43,344 nucleotides of DNA, taken from assembly GCA_003230835.1 (NCBI GenBank), contig QIGT01000495.1:1-43344 (forward strand), read 5' to 3'. Below are positions 37,740-43,344 of this stretch, one piece after another. A model generated the notes under the pieces. That model made no database searches, was not told the DNA's origin, and worked only from the letters and a program-made list of their open reading frames with translations. Source of the stretch: Gammaproteobacteria bacterium. Lineage in GTDB: Bacteria > Pseudomonadota > Gammaproteobacteria > Pseudomonadales > Azotimanducaceae. Every line of letters starts with the position of its first letter. Position 1 is the first letter of the stretch. The position numbers and the translations under genes were made by a program.

Positions 37740-38415
37740 TTTTTCACCTTAGCAGAGATCACCTTGTAACCAACATCTAGAGATAACGAACCCAAAATAG
37801 CATGATTACTTTTTGCCCACACCCCACTATTAAGATCGTCTCGCAGTTTTTGCAAACCCTCCGGCAAGTTCTCTATTTTAGAAAAAGGCGAGATCTCGAC
37901 TGCCGCACCTGGCTGCTCAGATAAGCTTCAGGTCTTTTTCAAAAAGCGGCTAACAACCCGTCTTTGCAATCATGGGGGATCCGCAACGTGCTAATTTCAA
38001 CATCAACAAAATGCTCATTTAGCTCTTCAAGGTCAGGAAAAATGCATTTATCCATTTCATAGATTTCTGGAAAATAGTTTCGTGTCAGCCAGAACGGGTC
38101 CGATTTAGGGTCCCATGTGATGGCAACAAACATTTCTGTTGTTACTCTATTCATCTCACCAAACGCCAGCGCTCTATTTTCCCAATGATGCATAGAAAAC
38201 ACAGTCATCGCGTGCGAAAAACTGTTACTTTCGAAGGGCAGATTCTCAGCACAAGCCTTCTCTGCCGGGTAAGAACCCGCTTTCCTTTGAGAGATCATTT
38301 CCGATGATGGCTCAACCGCCACCAACTCGACGTTCTGCGGTTCATATGATCTTGTCCCAGCGCCAATATTCACGATCCAAATTGCGCCTCGCGAATGAGC
38401 TGCAAAGCCACGCCC
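37740..38415 (-). pseudogene. Class I SAM-dependent methyltransferase pseudogene (5' truncated, in-frame TGA, frameshift)
   Basis: IWIVNIGAGTRSYEPQNVELVAVEPSSEMI...DGLLAAF*KRPEAYLSSQVR, then in another frame EISPFSKIENLPEGLQKLRDDLNSGVWAKSNHAILGSLSLDVGYKVISAKV. Confidence 0.85.
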
Positions 38416-38479
38416 GCTCTTCGAAAGAGTGGCACAACCAATACCGCATTTATCTAGACGGCTAACGCCTTTTCGGAGG

Positions 38480-38498
38480 ATAGGCGGAACAAAGGGCA
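38480..38498. repeat. Partial copy (19 bp) of the 47-bp dispersed repeat
   Basis: ataggcggaacaaagggca; 18/19 identical to the start of copy A. Confidence 0.45.
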
Positions 38499-38544
38499 GC
38501 CATTAGTCTTGTTTGACGTAGGAAAGTGAGCCTGGCCCCATTTT

Positions 38545-39954
38545 TTAGCTTTGAACGAATCTCACGACATCAGCGAGCTCAAATTTTCCACCTCTACCTG
38601 CAATACATGCTAATGGTTTCCAGGCTTTCTGATTAAGGAAGCTTGTTTCGCAATGCTTGAGTATACCAATAAACACTTCTAGCAAAATAGCAGACCCGGC
38701 AGGCCCTAACTTACACCCTTTACCTAATGTTCCCGCCTCTCTCATTAAATAGAAAAACAATGGTGTTTCTTTGGCAAGCTCGCTGCAGCCATGAGGGATG
38801 ACTTCGTCGAGTTTGAGTGGCGCGAAATTGGTGGATATCGGATAGCCAGCGGCCTTAAGCGCTTTGACTACGGATTGGCCAGATGGCAGTGATAAGGCAT
38901 TGCCTCGGAGTAGGTTACGAAAGGCAAGAGAACGGAGGTTATCGCTGGCATCACGGCCAACAATATTATCAGGCAGATTGATGAGTTCAGTGGGTAATTG
39001 TAAATCGAATGCTTTGGTGAATAGTGGTGGAATACACTTATCAACTTCTAGTAAAAACCGCCAATCTACAACCAGGTCCGTTGGCAGGCTGGTAAACCCT
39101 TCGGTACCAAAACGTTCATCAAAGAGATCCACCTCAGGATGCTGGCTGTTGACTGCGTAGCGTGAGCGTACAGTAGTGTGACCAAAACGATATGCAGCAA
39201 CGCTAAACTCTACAGGCATAGGCAGGTTGTGGTGTTTATCTGCTTTGTAGATCAAGGGGAAGCTAGTTTTTTTCATGGCAAAGTTGAAAATTTTTGTGTC
39301 GCAAATTCGCGCTAGCAAATCGTTAACTACCAAGTATTGATAATGATAACGAGTCATTTTCTGAGCTTCTTCAAAACGGTTTTCCGGCGACACACTAGAC
39401 ACCAGGCTGTCATAAATTTTGTTATGAAAGCGAATAAACAATAATTGTATCTGCGAGATGAAAATATTCTCATCATTGCGTGGGTCACCAATAAGCGCTG
39501 TGCCATTTTCGCTGCGAGGTAAATCGTTAGGGTTGCCACTGTTGCCTACTAGCAGTCGTCCAGGCGCAGTAGCGCCTTCATAAAGGTGTGGGCTCGCCTC
39601 AGGTCCAAATCCATAAACACAATCCAGATCCAAAGTAGGCGTGCGCAGATTGGGTAATTCTTCAATAGCAGCATTGGATAATGGTTCACCCTCGATATCA
39701 GAGGTGGTATCCAAGGTAATGTCGTGATCGATGAACTGTGAGAAAAAAGTGTAGCCAGCAGGTATTTTACTGTCACCGCTTGAGTCGTCTTGATCGTCCA
39801 TAGGCGAGCCTGGGCCGCCTAGTGCTGCGGCCTGTTCCTCACTGACTGGTAATCCTTTGAGTTTGGGAAAAAGCTTGCCAAAGTTGCCAAGGCGGGCATG
39901 GGAGCAGCCTTTAGCCTTGCTCATACCGTGATGTTGCATGGGAAATTTACTCAT
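38545..39954 (-). CDS. Animal-type haem peroxidase family protein
   Basis: GYTFFSQFIDHDITLD, DPRNDENIFISQIQLLFIRFHNKIYD, YRFGHTTVRSRYAVN. Confidence 0.9.
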   Translation of the reverse strand: MSKFPMQHHGMSKAKGCSHARLGNFGKLFPKLKGLPVSEEQAAALGGPGSPMDDQDDSSGDSKIPAGYTFFSQFIDHDITLDTTSDIEGEPLSNAAIEELPNLRTPTLDLDCVYGFGPEASPHLYEGATAPGRLLVGNSGNPNDLPRSENGTALIGDPRNDENIFISQIQLLFIRFHNKIYDSLVSSVSPENRFEEAQKMTRYHYQYLVVNDLLARICDTKIFNFAMKKTSFPLIYKADKHHNLPMPVEFSVAAYRFGHTTVRSRYAVNSQHPEVDLFDERFGTEGFTSLPTDLVVDWRFLLEVDKCIPPLFTKAFDLQLPTELINLPDNIVGRDASDNLRSLAFRNLLRGNALSLPSGQSVVKALKAAGYPISTNFAPLKLDEVIPHGCSELAKETPLFFYLMREAGTLGKGCKLGPAGSAILLEVFIGILKHCETSFLNQKAWKPLACIAGRGGKFELADVVRFVQS

Positions 39955-40359
39955 TGTTGAACCTCCATATTATCCGTTAGATATATCAGTCCCTGGCCAC
40001 TGATCGTTGCATTTTTCTACGGTGATCGAAGGTAAGTGATACCGCAGGTAGAACACAAAGTTCTAACTCAGGATAGGCCCGAAATTGCTCCAGATCAAGC
40101 ATTTCTATTGGTGCGTGGACTTGCACACTATAACGGCTGCTATAGTGGATTTGACCAGTCTGGCTTGTATGTAGATTAATACCGCGAGAGCTTTGTACGC
40201 TGCATTTCGTCCGCTAAGGCGCGGCGTTAGGCTTCGTTGCAATAGAACAACTATTGCGCCCAACACGCCTTGCCAGCAAATAAAAGTCTCAGAATCACGC
40301 TCACTCAGATAGAGGAAAGTAAAAATAAAAGTGTCTTTCAGGCCAATGGGATTAAGAAT

Positions 40360-40406
40360 AGGCGAAACAAGGGGTATTTCCCATAAGGCTGTCGGGTATT
40401 GCGATA
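40360..40406. repeat. 47-bp dispersed repeat, copy B
   Basis: ataggcgaaacaaggggtatttcccataaggctgtcgggtattgcga. Confidence 0.85.
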
Positions 40407-40512
40407 GGATAAGTTGTAGATTGGAGTAGACCTCCAAGCTGGCCTAATGGTCGGTGGGATCACAGCTTACGCAAGAGGAAGCTAAATGCTGCGTTTGGCG
40501 ATGGGCGGTATC

Positions 40513-40765
40513 TCAACGTGGTTTATTGGGTCCGAATGCCTGCCTTGAGCTGTTGCCCAAAGGCTCATTATGAGGCGTGAAACAGATCGTCGTTACGTCG
40601 GTGTCTGTCTGCTCGCGCTGGCCTGGGCGGCGCTTGTTGCAGGCCCTTGTTGCAGATGAACATGGTCGAGTTGTCTGCATCACGTCGGGCTGGGTGATGG
40701 TGGCAATCACCCGTAGGCGTGCACCACAGCGGGGGCACTGCTCGAGGGCGATACCGACCTAGGTA
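40513..40765 (-). pseudogene. IS91-family-like transposase C-terminal remnant
   Basis: GIALEQCPRCGARLRVIATITQPDVMQ (zinc-ribbon-like CPxCG..LRVIATI..PxVI tail); no upstream transposase body. Confidence 0.5.
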
Positions 40766-40809
40766 TTAGGCGAAATAGAGGCCTGCTGTTCTTTAGAGAG
40801 GGTAGCATT

Positions 40810-41217
40810 TTGAGTGTTTGGGTAAAAAGCGCGGACAATGACGTGAAATTAATTCAGTACCTTTTGCTCGCAATCGTAATTTGCATTTTTGTTTTTTTGA
40901 TACTTTCAATCTTTTCTGATGAAGAGTTTGCCTTCTCGATCAGTATTCTATGTTTCCCACTTGCACTCTGGAGCGCCAGGCTCATGGTCGCATTTCGAAA
41001 GGGAACAATTACTAGGCGAATTCCGTTGCTTGACGGTGGTCCGGTAAGGTCAGGTCAGTTTTGGTCCTTTTTCCCAGATGTATACAAACGCAAGCCTGGC
41101 TTTGATGGTTTTAAGGGATATTTTTTCAAGGAAACTGTGTGCTGCACATTTTTCTGGTTGATGTTTTTGCTACCAGCATTGATGCAGATCCTGAGGGATG
41201 CCGGATTCGACGTTTGA
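40810..41217 (+). CDS. Hypothetical membrane protein
   Basis: 135-aa ORF, TTG start, several hydrophobic segments; no homology recognised. Confidence 0.45.
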   Translation: MSVWVKSADNDVKLIQYLLLAIVICIFVFLILSIFSDEEFAFSISILCFPLALWSARLMVAFRKGTITRRIPLLDGGPVRSGQFWSFFPDVYKRKPGFDGFKGYFFKETVCCTFFWLMFLLPALMQILRDAGFDV

Positions 41218-41372
41218 TATTTCTGTCGAGCATCTTGCATTGCCTAGCATTGGCCGTGCAAAAGCTCGTCTTGCTCCTTGTAAAACATCCTCCCAAAACG
41301 CATGCCATCATTGGTTCGCTGCTTGGGATCGTAGATAGCCATCTATTTGTCTTTGAAGAGGCTCCCTAGCGC

Positions 41373-41582
41373 CTACTTGCCAACGCGAGTGGTGAGATTT
41401 GCCTCATCACTTGAATCGCAAAGGCCAGGATCCCCACCACAAATCTCGCAATCACCCGACATGCCGAGCGCTTTCATGCCACCGCAAGTTCCGGCAATCG
41501 GCTTTCTACCCATGAGAACACCAATGGCCATGGCCGCAACTAAAAGTAAGGTCAACACGAACGCAAGAATCATGGTGGTCAT
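41373..41582 (-). CDS. nqrM: (Na+)-NQR maturation protein NqrM
   Basis: Single TM followed by GRKPIAGTCGGMKALGMSGDCEICGGDPGLC cysteine motif. Confidence 0.9.
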   Translation of the reverse strand: MTTMILAFVLTLLLVAAMAIGVLMGRKPIAGTCGGMKALGMSGDCEICGGDPGLCDSSDEANLTTRVGK

Positions 41583-41592
41583 GTATAAACCT

Positions 41593-42690
41593 CTACTCTG
41601 GTTCTAACGGATAGGGTGTTGATAGATCGGGTACTGATAGATAGGGTTGCATACGCAAATTATAGCGCCCAACAACCTTTTGCGCACGCCCTTGTTTTTC
41701 CGCGTCACGACTCATGATGTATACCGCAAAGTCATGCTCTGCAGCCATCGCCATGCCTGCTTGCTCTCCCAACACCATGATCGCTGTAGCATAGGCGTCC
41801 GCCCACATGGCTTGGGGGTGAACGACGGTCACGGAAACTACGGAATTAGCCGTAGGCAAACCGCTTCTTGGATCGAAAACATGGTGAACTTTCTTGCCGT
41901 CAACCATACGGAAATTTCGATAGTCACCCGATGTTGCCACGGCCAAGTCTGTGAGGTTAAGGACCATTCGACTCTCACCCATTTGGCTCGATTTAGGTAC
42001 TTCGACGCCAATACGCCATAGCTCACCGTGGCGGTTTTCTCCGGCTAACTTGATCTCACCACCCACATCCACCATATGGTCATGGCAGTTCTGTTGTGAC
42101 AACGCTAGGGAGACTTGATCTACAGCGTAACCCTTGGCCAGGGCAGAAAGATCAACGAAAACACTGGGCAGCAGCTTGCGAATTCTAAGAGATGCCAATT
42201 CAATTTTATCCATGCCCACAACTGCGGCCACGATTGCTTGTTCTGCTGTACTGGGTACCACCTCACTAGAGTTTGCACCGAAACCCCACAAATTCACCAG
42301 CGGCCCTACCGTCACATCAAATGCACCGTCACTTTGTTGCGCGACCTCAGCGGCAGTTTCAATCACCTCAAACAACTGCGCAGACACTGGCTGCCATGAG
42401 GTTGCAGCGCTGTGGTTAAAGCGCGACAACTCAGACGCTTCCAAATAGGTGGACATTGTCTGATTGACTGCTGTGAATATGTCCTCTATTTCATTTTTGG
42501 AGACCTGACATCCATTTACCATCCCAAAGGACACGCGATAGTAGGTACCCATGGTTAGACCTTGCCACTGCTGGAATTCAGCCCCACCACATCCTGCAAT
42601 TAAAACCCAGATGCTGAAGCACATCGTCCAGGCGTCAATTTTACGCCGCGGTGAAGTTGCAAAGGCTGAATAAGTCCCGTCTTTTCTCAC
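41593..42690 (-). CDS. apbE: FAD:protein FMN transferase
   Basis: MGTYYRVSF, VNQTMSTYLEASELSRFN, DLSALAKGYAVDQVS, DVGGEIKLAGEN, HVFDPRSGLP. Confidence 0.94.
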   Translation of the reverse strand: MRKDGTYSAFATSPRRKIDAWTMCFSIWVLIAGCGGAEFQQWQGLTMGTYYRVSFGMVNGCQVSKNEIEDIFTAVNQTMSTYLEASELSRFNHSAATSWQPVSAQLFEVIETAAEVAQQSDGAFDVTVGPLVNLWGFGANSSEVVPSTAEQAIVAAVVGMDKIELASLRIRKLLPSVFVDLSALAKGYAVDQVSLALSQQNCHDHMVDVGGEIKLAGENRHGELWRIGVEVPKSSQMGESRMVLNLTDLAVATSGDYRNFRMVDGKKVHHVFDPRSGLPTANSVVSVTVVHPQAMWADAYATAIMVLGEQAGMAMAAEHDFAVYIMSRDAEKQGRAQKVVGRYNLRMQPYLSVPDLSTPYPLEPE

Positions 42691-42950
42691 GTTTTCTCAC
42701 AAAACAATCTAAAACTAATTAAGCTTAGGGTGGCATTGTGACGTGAGTCGGGCACAATTGGAAAAAATCACAATAAATTTCATTGATGAATCCGCTACCC
42801 ATACACAGACCCGCCAGACTTTCATCGCGACGATACGCCGCAGCTCCTCGACCTCAAGGTGCTAACACGCGCCAAGCACGCCACCGCGCCGAGTTAGGTA
42901 AGGTGGCCATCAGCCCGGGTCACATCATCAACTTATCGGTTTAGAGTACT

Positions 42951-43344
42951 GTGCAATCGCGATGGTTCGCGCCTATTTTAGTATTGGCAGCCTTGCTCGG
43001 TTGGCTGTTAGCAAGTTTGTTCCCAGACCATTCAGTGCTGGCGCCACTGACCCGCGTCATTCAGAGCAGTTTCTTAGCTGCGCTCAAGATGATCATAGCG
43101 CCACTGATTTTTTTCTCTTTGCTGACCGGTGTCATGCAACTGCGAAAATCTGGCAGTATGGGTCGTCTAGGCGGTATAACCGTATTCTACTATCTATGTA
43201 CATCGGCTATCGCCATTTGTATTGGCTTGTTAGTAGTGCTCTTCATCCATCCATGGACAGAATACCCTCCCCTGTATGACACCCCTGCCGCGGTCTCTTC
43301 AGCCGCCCCAAATGCCGCTGCTAATGCCGCTGCTAATACGACTG
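42951..43344 (+). CDS. Dicarboxylate/amino acid:cation symporter, N-terminal part (GTG start, truncated by window edge)
   Basis: MQSRWFAPILVLAALLGWLLASLFPDHSVLAPLTRVIQSSFLAALKMIIAPLIFFSLLTGVMQL..., open to the window end; not in the supplied ORF track. Confidence 0.85.
   Translation, partial: MQSRWFAPILVLAALLGWLLASLFPDHSVLAPLTRVIQSSFLAALKMIIAPLIFFSLLTGVMQLRKSGSMGRLGGITVFYYLCTSAIAICIGLLVVLFIHPWTEYPPLYDTPAAVSSAAPNAAANAAANTT

Noticed and set aside
37939-37985. In-frame TGA in the methyltransferase as a selenocysteine codon
   Set aside because: Expected residue is Trp in a W/F-K/N-RPEA context, and a frameshift shortly after indicates a pseudogene.
36856-38415. Integron cassette array (small unknown, VOC and methyltransferase genes in one orientation)
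   Set aside because: Gene content is suggestive, but the intergenic gaps contain no attC-like palindromes.
40195-40235. attC-like integron site (CCGCTAAGGCGCGGCGTTAGGC)
   Set aside because: Only a right-end-like sequence with GTTAGGC; no matching RYYYAAC left half within a plausible distance and no integrase in the window.
40105-40437. 110-aa minus ORF
   Set aside because: Overlaps repeat copy B and has no recognisable domain; likely spurious.

Overview
Gammaproteobacterial chromosomal window. About 1-24 kb is an ordered housekeeping block, mostly on the minus strand: 3' part of rne, murB, an AlkB-like gene, SDR, kdsB, an msbA-lpxK fusion ORF, exbD/exbB-like genes, a DSD1-like gene, galU, an ORF preceded by a LexA-like box, clpB, a PilZ/Nudix-like gene, comEC, a DUF2062 gene, lolCDE-type genes, a second PilZ gene, sthA and an HDOD gene. 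About 24-28 kb is a patchwork of gene remnants: a VapC/PIN tail, an in-frame gyrA'-'serC chimera, a GntR-type regulator with a 14-bp inverted-repeat operator, an IS3-type transposase tail, a split membrane ORF and an S9-peptidase tail. About 28-36 kb has an ECF sigma operon, a Phn/selenate-type ABC transporter and a hybrid histidine kinase. About 36-41 kb is another accessory/decay zone: an esterase fragment, a VOC protein, a methyltransferase pseudogene, a haem peroxidase and an IS91-like transposase tail. The window ends with nqrM, apbE and a partial dicarboxylate-type symporter. The observations most worth a second look are a four-hairpin array at 4.16-4.30 kb, the LexA-box gene at 11.4-11.9 kb, a PilZ protein with a Nudix-like domain lacking the catalytic motif, the MsbA-LpxK fusion, the gyrA'-'serC chimera abutting a dispersed 47-bp repeat, and the regulator operator pair. 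I found no clear tRNA, rRNA or CRISPR array. All family calls come from reading the translations by eye; no database search was run.
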